The translations under genes were made by a program, and so were the position numbers. The notes under the pieces were generated by a model. It worked only from the letters and a program-made list of their open reading frames with translations. It had not been told where the DNA came from and searched no databases. DNA of 23,487 nucleotides from RQOF01 sp964461135 (lineage in GTDB: Bacteria; Calditrichota; Calditrichia; RBG-13-44-9): contig CAYWTB010000073.1 in NCBI GenBank assembly GCA_964461135.1, positions 1 to 23,487 on the forward strand. Direction: 5' to 3'. The stretch's first letter is position 1. Every line of letters begins with the position of its first letter. Of the stretch, positions 1-7,735 are shown piece after piece.

Positions 1-84
1 CAATTTATTAATAGGTTACAGAATCAATTTTTTGAAACATCCGGACACTAGTGAATCAATATAATTATAATGGACTGATAATAA
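1..84 (+). other. Upstream gene tail or spacer, undecided
   Basis: This short stretch precedes the first complete gene. Two plus-strand frames are open from the window edge, one closing with TAG at 49-51 and one with TAA at 62-64. Either could be the C-terminal end of a gene lying outside the window, and there is too little sequence to choose. No Shine-Dalgarno-like motif is visible in front of the next gene. Confidence 0.2.
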
Positions 85-1044
85 ATGGAAATTATTCTAA
101 CTTTTGATACAGAAATTTGGTTTGATAGCTGGAGTAATATTGATGAAAAATTTGAAGAAACTTTTGATACTTATATATATGGAACAACAACAGATGGTAA
201 ATTTGGTCTACCATTTACCTTAAAGGTTCTAAAAGAATGTAATTTACCAGCCACTTTCTTTGTCGAACCATTATTTGCATTAAGATTTGGAAAAGATCCT
301 CTTAAGATAATCGTTGAAATGATACTTGCTCATGGCCAGGATGTTCAATTGCATTTACATCCAGAATGGCTTGATGAAGCTACTACCACAATCTTAAAAG
401 GTATCTATAATAAGAGAAGATATTTAAAACAATTTTCTCAGGATGAACAAAAAATAATAATCGAAAAAGGAATGCAATACCTTAAAGAAGTGGGATGTAC
501 TAATATTAAAGCATTTCGTGCTGGAGGATTTGGTGCAAATAGAGATACCTTAATAGCGCTAAAGGATAATGGAATTTTAATTGATTGTAGTTATAATCGG
601 TGTTTATTTGATGAAATTGATTTTTATCCTGAACAAGTTCTTACTCAACCCATTTTGTTAGAAGGAGTTTATGAATATCCGATGACTGTTTTTAAAGATG
701 GTATAGCAAGAATCAAACATTTACAAATTGGTGCCTGTTCTTTTGGAGAAATGAGAGATTTTTTATGGAGATCATCAGATGCAGGATGGTCACATGTAAA
801 TTTTTTATCTCATAATTTTGAATTAATTAATCGAATAAAAAAAAGAAAGGATAAAATAGTAATTAAACGGTTTTTGGATTTATGCAATTTTCTACATAAA
901 AATAATAAAATTTTTAAATGTACTACCTTTAGAGATATTCAGCCTGTTTCTACTGAAAATCAATTTGAATTAATATCTGTAAATCCAATTTATACCTATC
1001 AACGTCTTTTGCAAAATTTAATTGGAAGATTTAAACGAATTTGA
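85..1044 (+). CDS. NodB-like polysaccharide deacetylase
   Basis: Predicted carbohydrate deacetylase/esterase of the NodB (CE4-like) fold, 319 residues, with no signal peptide, so probably cytoplasmic and acting on a glycan precursor or lipid-linked sugar. Seen: an N-terminal strand with the catalytic-Asp motif LTFDTE (D8), an ATFFVEP strand near 56-62, a candidate metal-binding motif QLHLHPEW (H90, H92), an FRAGGFG motif (144-150) where the family carries its R-x-x-G-type motif, and LSHNFE (241-246) as the late conserved His motif. The histidine spacing is tighter than the textbook HxxxH, as in some WalW-like deacetylases, so the substrate is uncertain. The neighbour downstream is a GT4 glycosyltransferase, which fits a surface-polysaccharide locus. 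Codon use is very AT-rich. Confidence 0.8.
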   Translation: MEIILTFDTEIWFDSWSNIDEKFEETFDTYIYGTTTDGKFGLPFTLKVLKECNLPATFFVEPLFALRFGKDPLKIIVEMILAHGQDVQLHLHPEWLDEATTTILKGIYNKRRYLKQFSQDEQKIIIEKGMQYLKEVGCTNIKAFRAGGFGANRDTLIALKDNGILIDCSYNRCLFDEIDFYPEQVLTQPILLEGVYEYPMTVFKDGIARIKHLQIGACSFGEMRDFLWRSSDAGWSHVNFLSHNFELINRIKKRKDKIVIKRFLDLCNFLHKNNKIFKCTTFRDIQPVSTENQFELISVNPIYTYQRLLQNLIGRFKRI

Positions 1045-1319
1045 AGATCTATGGTATGTCCACGGTAAAGAAATTAAATGGTAAATTAACGATTTAAAAT
1101 TATTGTCTAAATTCCATATTTTCTGTATGTGAGAACCTGATATGGCTGATAGTTTTGGTATCGAAATAAAGCTAGAATTACTCTCATCTAATTTTCAAAT
1201 GAATATTATGGATATTTGATTATTCTGTATACGAAAGAAAAGAATTTCAAGACTGTAGATAGAAATGTTATTAACACGAGTTCAATGAAGGGATTGAAGA
1301 AAAAATATGTGGTGATTTA
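1045..1319. other. AT-rich spacer, nothing recognised
   Basis: This is a 275-base gap between the deacetylase and the glycosyltransferase. No coding frame of note, terminator hairpin or clear promoter was seen. Confidence 0.4.
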
Positions 1320-2519
1320 ATGAAAATTTTACATGTTTTAGATCACTCTAAACCGTATTATAGTGGTTATGCCTTTCGCAGTGATTATATTCTGCGAAAT
1401 CAAATTAAACATGGTTTGGATGTACTCGTTGTAACTTCTCCAAAGCATAAAAAATCATCTGTTTCCTGTGAAGAAATTAAGCGTGTCAAATATTACAGGA
1501 CGTTTCCATCCAGGTTTAATAGCATTTTTTCAATCCCATTTTTAAGAGAATTGATCCAGATCAGTAAAATGATAAAAAAGATCCGAAAAATTTGTAAGAT
1601 GGAGAAAGTTGATTTAGTACATGCACATTCACCCTCGTTAAATGGAATTGCAGCGTACTTTGCAGTTAAAAAATTGGGTATTCCGATAGTTTATGAAGTA
1701 AGAGCATTTTGGGAAGATGCTGCAGTATGTCATGGAACATTTAAACCAAATTCAATAAGATACCATCTTAGTAAAATTATTGAAACAAAGTTGTATAGTA
1801 GAGTGAATAGGGTATTTACTATTTGTGAATCAATGAAAAGGGACATTGTAGAACGAGGTTTTCCTGATGAAAAGATAACGGTTATTCCAAATGGAGTTGA
1901 TGCTGCAAAATTTTTACCTTCTGAACCTGATGATGATATCAAGTTAAAATTATCTTTAAAAGGTAAAATAATTCTGGGATATATCGGATCATTTTATAAG
2001 TATGAAGGCCTGGAAGATTTGATTTCCATGATGAAAATATTAAAAAATGAACGTTCTGATGTAAAACTGTTATTAATCGGCGATGGTCCTGAATATCGAA
2101 AAATTAATAAGCTTATCTCTTCCAACAAATTATCAGATTTTATTGTTTTGACTGGAAAAATTCCTCATAATGCTATACTAAAATATTATTCTGTGATTGA
2201 TATATTTATATATCCACGAAAAAAAACACGTTTAACTGAATTAGTTACTCCCCTAAAACCTTTGGAAGCCATGGCCATGGGAAAAATTGTTATAGGTAGT
2301 GATGTGGGAGGAATCAGAGAATTGATAGATCATGAGAATACCGGAATTATTTATCACTCCGGGGAAATTATGGAGCTAAAGAACAATATAATCAAGATCT
2401 TAAATAATAAAACAGATACAGAAAAATTAAGAAAGAACGCAAGAGATTATGTTGAAAAGAATAGGGACTGGTTTAAAATAACAGAAAGTTATATTGATGC
2501 ATACCGGTTATTGGTATAA
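1320..2519 (+). CDS. GT4 glycosyltransferase, exosortase-A-associated type
   Basis: Retaining GT-B fold glycosyltransferase of family GT4, 399 residues, expected to transfer a nucleotide-activated sugar in the cytoplasm during exopolysaccharide assembly. Seen: an N-terminal Rossmann half opening MKILHVLDHS..SGYAFR, an acceptor-side block HAHSPSLNG (101-109) and YEVRAFWEDAA (125-135), a C-terminal nucleotide-sugar half starting ITVIPNGVD (186-194), LLIGDGPE (251-258) and the donor-site block TPLKPLEAMA (310-319) with the conserved Glu at 316. From memory of the family, the opening motif, the WEDAA block and LVTPLKPLEAMA are hallmarks of the glycosyltransferases found beside exosortase-A/EpsH systems, but no exosortase or PEP-CTERM protein lies in this window. 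The start is ATG right after a TTTA stretch, without an obvious Shine-Dalgarno. Confidence 0.85.
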   Translation: MKILHVLDHSKPYYSGYAFRSDYILRNQIKHGLDVLVVTSPKHKKSSVSCEEIKRVKYYRTFPSRFNSIFSIPFLRELIQISKMIKKIRKICKMEKVDLVHAHSPSLNGIAAYFAVKKLGIPIVYEVRAFWEDAAVCHGTFKPNSIRYHLSKIIETKLYSRVNRVFTICESMKRDIVERGFPDEKITVIPNGVDAAKFLPSEPDDDIKLKLSLKGKIILGYIGSFYKYEGLEDLISMMKILKNERSDVKLLLIGDGPEYRKINKLISSNKLSDFIVLTGKIPHNAILKYYSVIDIFIYPRKKTRLTELVTPLKPLEAMAMGKIVIGSDVGGIRELIDHENTGIIYHSGEIMELKNNIIKILNNKTDTEKLRKNARDYVEKNRDWFKITESYIDAYRLLV

Positions 2520-3025
2520 AACGCCATATTTGAATTTATAGTATGTCTGATGGCCAGACTTGTTTAAGCACCTTCTTTACATTATTTGTTTTGTAATAAT
2601 CGAGATAATAGTACAGTTATCCCCTCGAACAAGTTTTATCTTACATAAATAAATTGATTTAATGCAAGAATGAAGTAAAACTAAACTTTTTTTACTTTTT
2701 TCTTCATACCAAAATCTTTCTCACGGGCTCAATCTGATATTACTTTTAGTTCTTTTTGGTATGGAGGTGAAAACAAAAAATGGATATATATTCCCGATTA
2801 TTCGAGTGCTCTTTACCTCTCTAGTCAGTCCTTTAGCCGATTCCCACTAAGAAACTTTCAGACTGGTCACTGACCAAGACTAAATCAACTGGAAATTAGC
2901 TTACGCACCAAACCTCAGGCGATCCCAACTCTGTTGGTTTATCAGCTTTCAGATTAATGAATAGTCGTTGTTATGTGAAAGGTCAAAGATCAGATAAAAG
3001 ACCAAAGACAAATTTTAATGGGGTA
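2520..3025. other. Non-coding gap with inverted repeats
   Basis: This gap of about 500 bases has no convincing gene. It holds a perfect 10-base inverted repeat, CATACCAAAA at 2705-2714 against TTTTGGTATG at 2754-2763, and a short palindrome TGGTCA/TGACCA at 2864-2876. A Shine-Dalgarno-like GGAGGTGA at 2763-2770 precedes only a 14-codon frame (ATG at 2780). It is probably untranslated or a decayed region. Confidence 0.4.
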
Positions 3026-3207
3026 ATGAAATCATTATTAACAAAATTTTAAAATTTATCAAAATAATTCTGGGGTGGCGGAATTGGGCCATCTTAAATT
3101 ATAATGCGTTCATTGAAAACTTTTTTATCGTTTTTTATATTGCTCTGGTCAAACCGGATTTCACCAATACCTTTGTCTTTCAACTCATTCTTTTTTATTT
3201 CTTCAGC
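3026..3207 (+). pseudogene. Likely 5' end of the UbiA gene, out of frame
   Basis: An ATG at 3026 opens a frame that reads MKSLLTKF and hits TAA at 3050-3052. The frame of the downstream UbiA gene is open from 3019 without an ATG, GTG or TTG before 3208. Adding one base to the T4/A4 run at 3047-3054 would join the two into MKSLLTKF-LKFIKIILGWRNW and continue with a hydrophobic helix in the UbiA frame. The segment 3053-3207 therefore looks like the missing N-terminal 50-60 residues. It may be a true frameshift or a homopolymer sequencing error. Confidence 0.5.
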
Positions 3208-4092
3208 TTGTTTTCAACTGCGTATGGATATCTGGTAAATGATCTGTCGGATGTGAAGCTTGACCGAATTCACAGAAAGTCGAATGTATTTAATGATATT
3301 TTGTCTTCACATCGTAAGTACTATGTTATTACGGCCTTTATTTTAAGTATCCTTTTTGCTGTTCCCTTCCTTCACAATCCTCATTTTATAATATTTTGGG
3401 TGATGTGGGTCTTTCTCAGTACTTTTTATTCCCTGAAGCCCATTCGGCTCAAGACAAAAGGGTATTTTAACATACTCACAATAGTTCTGGCTCAGCGGAT
3501 CCTACCTATATTATTGTTATTCTCCGCTTTTTCATTTTGGATTTTGCCGGATACCATCATCATTCTTTTCTATGTTTTACTGCGCGGACTTTCCTCAGAC
3601 ATCAATCATCAACTGGTCGATTATCAGTTAGATAATACTACTGGAACCATGACCTTTGTTCAAAAATTAGGCTTTCAGAAATCACAAAAAATATTTACAA
3701 TGAGCCTGGAAGTTGAAAAGCTTATATTATTTTTGCTGTTAATCGTGTTAACAGTTCAGCTGAATAATCTTTATTCAGGATGTATCATATGGATAATAGC
3801 CACTATTATGGTTTTCTACTGGCTCTCCTATTTTTATGGATTTTACCTTGTCTTAAATGGTCAACGGCGAAATCCTTTTCAGGAAAATGATAAAAATATT
3901 TTCCAGTTTCTGCACCACGCTTTTCCTTCAGTGTTGCTGCCACTAATATTGTGTACATTGATGTTAAAATTTAATTTTTCCTATTTTTTACTTTTTATAA
4001 TTATTATTATAAATAAGAGGTTATATAAACCGAAGATATTGTCCAACAGCTATCCATTATTTCTGCTTAAAAAATTAAAAACAAAGATCTGA
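3208..4092 (+). CDS. UbiA-family membrane prenyltransferase
   Basis: Integral-membrane prenyltransferase of the UbiA superfamily, which moves an isoprenyl chain from a diphosphate donor to an acceptor such as a quinone precursor, sugar phosphate or lipid. Seen: the first Asp-rich motif NDLSDVKLD (residues 11-19 of this frame), the conserved YSLKPIRLK loop (74-82), the second motif D131..D138-Y-Q-L-D142, and about seven hydrophobic helices. The only conventional start in frame is the TTG at 3208, which falls inside the first transmembrane helix just before the catalytic motif. The real protein must begin upstream and its 5' end appears frameshifted. It overlaps the following glycosidase gene (TGATG), so the two are probably translationally coupled. 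The acceptor cannot be deduced. Confidence 0.75.
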   Translation: MFSTAYGYLVNDLSDVKLDRIHRKSNVFNDILSSHRKYYVITAFILSILFAVPFLHNPHFIIFWVMWVFLSTFYSLKPIRLKTKGYFNILTIVLAQRILPILLLFSAFSFWILPDTIIILFYVLLRGLSSDINHQLVDYQLDNTTGTMTFVQKLGFQKSQKIFTMSLEVEKLILFLLLIVLTVQLNNLYSGCIIWIIATIMVFYWLSYFYGFYLVLNGQRRNPFQENDKNIFQFLHHAFPSVLLPLILCTLMLKFNFSYFLLFIIIIINKRLYKPKILSNSYPLFLLKKLKTKI

Positions 4093-5759
4093 TGTCTAAA
4101 TACTTTTCCCTAAATAAAAAGCAAATTCTGTTATGTTTTGCCTCATGGTTTCTATTATTGAATTCTATCCGGGCCGATTTTGGCCAAAAATTTGAACCAC
4201 CGGATGGTCGGGTGATTCATGGTTTGGGTCAGTATGTCGGTCTGGGATTTTACACCGATGCCGAAAACTGGCAGTATGTGTCTGAATATCAGACTGCCCT
4301 GGGACAAATACCAGTTATTTATTCAGCCTATGCCTATGTTGATCCGCAGGTAGCGGCTCTGGATAATACCGATCTGACCGATATTGCCACAAATCATGGC
4401 TATCCTTATGTACTACAGGTAGGGCTGGCCCTTTTTGATATCACATCTGAAATCGGAAGTGTGAATATACCGGTGCAGGCTATCCTGGACGGAGACTCTG
4501 ATACGCAAATAAGGCAGATTGCCGATGAAATAAAATCTTTAAACAGAACCGCTTTTTTCCTGCGCCCGGGATTTGAATTCGGTTCCGGAAACGGCGGTCT
4601 GCATAATGATCCGGATAATGCCGATTGGACTGCTGAAAATTTTATCAATATCTGGATCCACATTTATGATTTGTTCCAACAGGAGAATGTCACCAATGTG
4701 GCCTGGGTATGGAATACGGTCAATCCGCAGTCTTTTGATTTTATTGACTGGTATCCGGGTGATCAATATGTGGACTGGTGGGGCATAAATTATTTTACAG
4801 CCAGTCAGATGTCTTCTGGGGATCCGTTTTTGGACAGTGCGGCGGGTCATGAAAAACCGGTAATGATCTGTGAATCGAGTCCCATTGAGAATGGTGGTAC
4901 TACTAATATTTCAAACTGGAATGACTGGTTTGTGCCCTATTTTAATAAAATTAAAACTGTTTCGCATGTGAAAGCTTTTGTCTATATCAGCGATCCATGG
5001 GATAAAACAGGTTACTTTGATGGGTGGCCTGACAGCCGGATAAATTCGGACTCATCCATAAAGAATAATTATCAGAGCGAACTGGATAATCCCATTTATA
5101 TCCATATGGATGAGTATGAAAATAATCCTGGAATTATTGATTCACCACTTCCTATCACATTATCATCTTTTACTGTTGAGGTTCAGCAGAATGCCAATCT
5201 TATCACCTGGAAAACAGAGTCGGAGATCAATAATCTGGGTTTTAATGTGTATCGGGCGGTCAATTATTCGGACAGGAACGTCAGCGAACTCGAGTTTATA
5301 AAAATAAATCCCTCAATCATCCCAGGCGCGGGATCCTCTTCTATAAGTCATTATTATCAGTTCAGGGATGAGGATATCATTGAAAATTGCTATTACTGGT
5401 ATCAACTGGAGGATGTTGATAATAACGGAAACACGATCCGACATGATGTTATTAAAATTTACCGGAATTTTTCTGTTCCTTCAGAGTTTGTGATGATGCA
5501 GAATTATCCCAATCCGTTTAATCAATCTACTACCATTCAGGTTGATTTACCTTATAATTCGGATCTTGCCTGGCTAATATTTACGAGTCTGGGTGAACGA
5601 GTCTGTTCTGAAAAAATAATAAATAAAGTAGCCGGCCAATTTAATATTATCTGGGATGGAAAAAACAGAAGGGGTATCGAGCTCCCCAGTGGAATTTATT
5701 TTATGAAGATAAATACAGATTATGAGACACGGGTTCAAAAATTAATGCTAGTCAGATAA
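4092..5759 (+). CDS. Secreted GH26-like glycosidase, T9SS-type tail
   Basis: Predicted secreted beta-glycanase-like TIM-barrel protein, 555 residues. Seen: a signal peptide with hydrophobic core around 11-24; a barrel at about 40-335 with the acid/base candidate E162 in LRPGFEFG, the stretch NVAWVWNTVNP and WYPGDQYVDWWGINYF, and the nucleophile candidate E261 in PVMICESSP, matching GH26 (mannanase-type) active-site layout; a fibronectin-III-like domain at about 353-455 with TESEINNLGF; and a C-terminal FlgD-like module (NYPNPFN at 471-477, PSGIYFMKI at 532-540) as used for type IX secretion. The substrate (mannan, glucan or the cell's own exopolysaccharide) cannot be told. The start ATG overlaps the stop of the UbiA gene. 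The neighbouring deacetylase and glycosyltransferase suggest a role in processing surface glycan. Confidence 0.8.
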   Translation: MSKYFSLNKKQILLCFASWFLLLNSIRADFGQKFEPPDGRVIHGLGQYVGLGFYTDAENWQYVSEYQTALGQIPVIYSAYAYVDPQVAALDNTDLTDIATNHGYPYVLQVGLALFDITSEIGSVNIPVQAILDGDSDTQIRQIADEIKSLNRTAFFLRPGFEFGSGNGGLHNDPDNADWTAENFINIWIHIYDLFQQENVTNVAWVWNTVNPQSFDFIDWYPGDQYVDWWGINYFTASQMSSGDPFLDSAAGHEKPVMICESSPIENGGTTNISNWNDWFVPYFNKIKTVSHVKAFVYISDPWDKTGYFDGWPDSRINSDSSIKNNYQSELDNPIYIHMDEYENNPGIIDSPLPITLSSFTVEVQQNANLITWKTESEINNLGFNVYRAVNYSDRNVSELEFIKINPSIIPGAGSSSISHYYQFRDEDIIENCYYWYQLEDVDNNGNTIRHDVIKIYRNFSVPSEFVMMQNYPNPFNQSTTIQVDLPYNSDLAWLIFTSLGERVCSEKIINKVAGQFNIIWDGKNRRGIELPSGIYFMKINTDYETRVQKLMLVR

Positions 5760-6077
5760 AAATTTTTATAATTAGTTTTTTTACTAAATAGCATTAATAG
5801 TAATGTAAACCCATTCTAACGAGAGAAATAATATCTTTTAAAGAACCAACTCACTCCCCCACTGAAACCCGGTCTAAAGCCCGTCTAAAGCAGTCAGGCC
5901 TGTCCCTTCCTCTTTCAAGCTTGTCTTTACCCATAAATCGTTTTGCTGGACACCGGGGTATCCCACCTTCCTTTTTAAATATTATTGTTTATAGTGCTAC
6001 GACAATATTTCATTTACCCAATGATGCTATTATTTAAAGATAAAATAAATGTGTGTTATTGAATTGTGTTTATCGAC

Positions 6078-6250
6078 CTTCAGAAAAAATCAGTGTAAAT
6101 TCCGGCGAGCAGAGCGTCTAAAATTCTGACTGTTTGAGGCCCGGCATGCCGGGACGAGTTTCAGAATTTTAGCGAAGCGAGCCGTTGAATTTCCGGATTT
6201 TTTCTGACAGTCTTGATTTTTTGGTTCTTTTGCATCAAGGCAAAAGAACA
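6078..6250 (+). repeat. Dispersed hairpin repeat, copy A
   Basis: Long imperfect palindrome ending in a small hairpin. Outer arms are TCAGAAAAAATC (6079-6090) and GATTTTTTCTGA (6196-6207). Inner arms are TAAAATTCTGA (6119-6129) and TCAGAATTTTA (6161-6171), with the perfect palindrome CCCGGCATGCCGGG at the centre (6140-6153). It is followed by GTTCTTTTG/CAAAAGAAC (6224-6232 and 6241-6249). Copy B at 17217-17451 shares the arms and the terminal hairpin. Confidence 0.75.
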
Positions 6251-6462
6251 AATAAAAAAAACCATTACAAATATGGATTACCACAAGATGCAGGACAAGC
6301 CTGGTAAGGAAATCTACACTATAACTCCTAATTTGATGATAAATCCAATAAGTACCAAATGATCTTTTTACCCATCCCTAAATCCCACGTCTGGCCGCCC
6401 GTCAGGACGGCATTGCCGGACTGGCCTGACAGGCTTCCCTAATATAATAGGGAAGGGACTTT
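6224..6462 (+). repeat. Repeat module, inverted copy at 9751-9960
   Basis: Reverse-complementing this stretch gives a sequence closely similar to 9751-9960 along nearly its whole length. Shared landmarks are the GTTCTTTT/AAAAGAAC hairpin, the segment around TTACCACAAGATGC, the segment around CCCATCCCTAAATCCC, and a second hairpin CTTCCCTA/TAGGGAAG (6434-6441 and 6448-6455). Confidence 0.7.
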
Positions 6463-6873
6463 TACAAGTGTTTGCTCCGGTGTCCAGCAAAAAATATGGG
6501 ACATGCTCAGCTTTCAAGAGAGGAGGAATTCTCAAAGCGATTGGCAATCGAATATCCTTTTAGGGGGTGAGTTTTCTATAGCGGGAAAGTATAAATTAGT
6601 ATGTAATTTTGTATTATTATTGAATAATCTGAGCAAAGGAAATAACAATACTCGGTTTTAATTTTTTTTCCTAACTTTTCACTATTTTGAAAGAAATATT
6701 GCATAACACGATATTTAAGGGAATTAATAAAAATTATAAGTATGGAACGCTTACCGGATTCCTGAAATAGGATTTTTTTAGGAATGTATTTTAAAATTAA
6801 AGTGGAGAGTAAGATTTATCGAATGCATTGAGGGTTGTGATTCCGGGGAAATATCTGACTTTCCGTTTTTTTG

Positions 6874-6946
6874 TAGGCGGGAATGGGATCGAACCACTGA
6901 CCTCTGCCATGTTGTGACAGTGCTCTACCAACTGAGCTACCCGCCT
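6874..6946 (-). tRNA. tRNA-Val-like gene with atypical anticodon loop
   Basis: Folds as a full 73-nt cloverleaf on the minus strand: acceptor AGGCGGG/CCCGCCT, D arm GCTC..GAGC with loop AGTTGGTA, anticodon stem CTGTC/GGCAG, variable AGGTC, T arm AGTGG/CCATT with loop TTCGATC, discriminator A. The 3' CCA is not encoded. The anticodon stem and the 3' half of the loop look like bacterial tRNA-Val(GAC). The loop itself reads ACAACAT, which gives anticodon AAC (Val, GUU codons) and a C instead of the near-universal U33. It could be an unusual tRNA-Val or a decaying copy. Confidence 0.65.
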
Positions 6947-6954
6947 GGTGTTTG

Positions 6955-7033
6955 AGCCGCTGAGAGGACTCGACCCCCTCACCTACTGATTAATCCGGTA
7001 ACTGCCGGACTCTACCGGTTGAACACCATCGGC
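6955..7033 (-). tRNA. Degenerate tRNA-like gene, possibly Asn
   Basis: A second cloverleaf-like sequence, 79 nt, lies eight bases upstream of the Val-like tRNA in transcription order. Seen: acceptor GCCGATG/CAGCGGC with one mismatch, D arm GTTC..GAGT around AACCGGTA, a hairpin AGTCCGG/CCGGATT with a six-base loop CAGTTA, a longer than usual linker, and T arm AGGGG/CCTCT with loop GTCGAGT. GTT sits where an Asn anticodon would be, but the loop is one base short and lacks U33. A tRNA pseudogene or tRNA-like element is as likely as a functional tRNA. Confidence 0.4.
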
Positions 7034-7198
7034 ATTAATATTTTAATACAAAATATTTATTTATTGGACGGATTAATAGATTTATATCACAAAATCAGAT
7101 GAAAAATTCCGGATGAGCATTTCACCATGACATTACCCATTAAATTCAAACTGTTCAATTTTTTAGAAACAATCTCCATCGTGATTTAAATCAATAGT

Positions 7199-7423
7199 CT
7201 ATTTAGCTGTCGCCTGATTTTCCCTGATTTGTCGCAATAATAATGCAATCACAAAGAGCAGGAAGATCCCGCTGAATTCAAACAGCCGGCCCGGTTGGTA
7301 GGGAACAAAAACAAGCATCCGGTTGAAGAGAAGCAATATCCACTGGATGAAAGCCAATATTAAAAATATAAATGCAATAATGAAAAATAGTCTATTTATC
7401 AAACTTGATAATTTAGCGACCAT
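7199..7423 (-). CDS. Small two-helix membrane protein, unknown
   Basis: Not recognised. The 74-residue product has two hydrophobic helices (about 10-33 and 48-64) separated by a short loop with PYQPGRLFEF, and a polar C-terminus (RQIRENQATAK). On the minus strand GAGAGGAG lies four bases before the ATG, a good Shine-Dalgarno that supports real translation. It lies 21 bases downstream of a small lipoprotein gene on the same strand, so the pair is probably one transcript running toward the tRNA-like genes. Confidence 0.6.
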   Translation of the reverse strand: MVAKLSSLINRLFFIIAFIFLILAFIQWILLLFNRMLVFVPYQPGRLFEFSGIFLLFVIALLLRQIRENQATAK

Positions 7424-7444
7424 GGTCTCCTCTCTATTATAAAA

Positions 7445-7735
7445 TTAGTGTCTGTTAATTACCCATACATCTTTTGATATTAATTGCTTTCCATAACTAA
7501 ACTGGACCATGCGAATTGTAGAGCTGTCATCCTGAAACCACAAATGAGCTGTACCGGGCATTGGCTCTGATATAGATATGAGTTTGCCAAATTCCAGAGG
7601 AATAATTGAAGGATTGGCCAGTTCAATTTGTTCAATAACTCCTCCAACCTGGGGAGGAGGGGCTACCCGTTTACAACTCAGATATAAAGAAAGCAAAAAA
7701 AGAATCATTAAAATAACTATTTTAAAATATCTCAT
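7445..7735 (-). CDS. Small predicted lipoprotein, unknown function
   Basis: 96 residues with an N-terminal hydrophobic signal (5-20) ending in SLYLSC, a lipobox-like site with Cys21 as the likely lipidated residue. A short Pro-rich linker (RVAPPPQVGG) follows, then a small soluble domain. An AAGGGGG Shine-Dalgarno stands just before the ATG on the minus strand. I recognise no family. It heads a probable two-gene unit with the small membrane protein. Confidence 0.6.
   Translation of the reverse strand: MRYFKIVILMILFLLSLYLSCKRVAPPPQVGGVIEQIELANPSIIPLEFGKLISISEPMPGTAHLWFQDDSSTIRMVQFSYGKQLISKDVWVINRH

Larger units (their letters stand above)
5876..6535. repeat. Composite repeat with outer inverted repeats
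   Basis: The outer arms include a perfect 16-base inverted repeat, TTTTGCTGGACACCGG at 5941-5956 and CCGGTGTCCAGCAAAA at 6477-6492. Looser inverted similarity extends outward (about 5880-5940 against 6493-6535). Between the arms lie two modules found elsewhere in the window: the hairpin module 6078-6250 (also at 17217-17451) and the module 6224-6462 (inverted at 9751-9960). No transposase is encoded, so a non-mobile or MITE-like element is possible. The boundaries are approximate. Confidence 0.5.
5760..6870. other. Non-coding region packed with repeats
   Basis: More than 1 kb without a gene. It contains the composite repeat element described separately (about 5870-6540), followed by about 330 bases of AT-rich sequence up to the tRNA-like genes. 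The short minus-strand frame inside it (6090-6284) is a by-product of the repeat. Confidence 0.6.

Noticed and set aside
2761..2850. Plus-strand 29-codon frame from ATG 2761
   Set aside because: The Shine-Dalgarno-like sequence lies inside it rather than before it, and nothing else supports translation.
6090..6284. Minus-strand 64-codon frame
   Set aside because: It lies wholly inside the repeat copy A, and its residues follow the palindrome and hairpin sequence. A similar frame occurs in copy B, so it is a repeat by-product.
6797..6982. Minus-strand 61-codon frame containing RVAQLVEHCHNMAEV
   Set aside because: It is the read-through translation of the tRNA-Val-like gene, a well-known false gene type.
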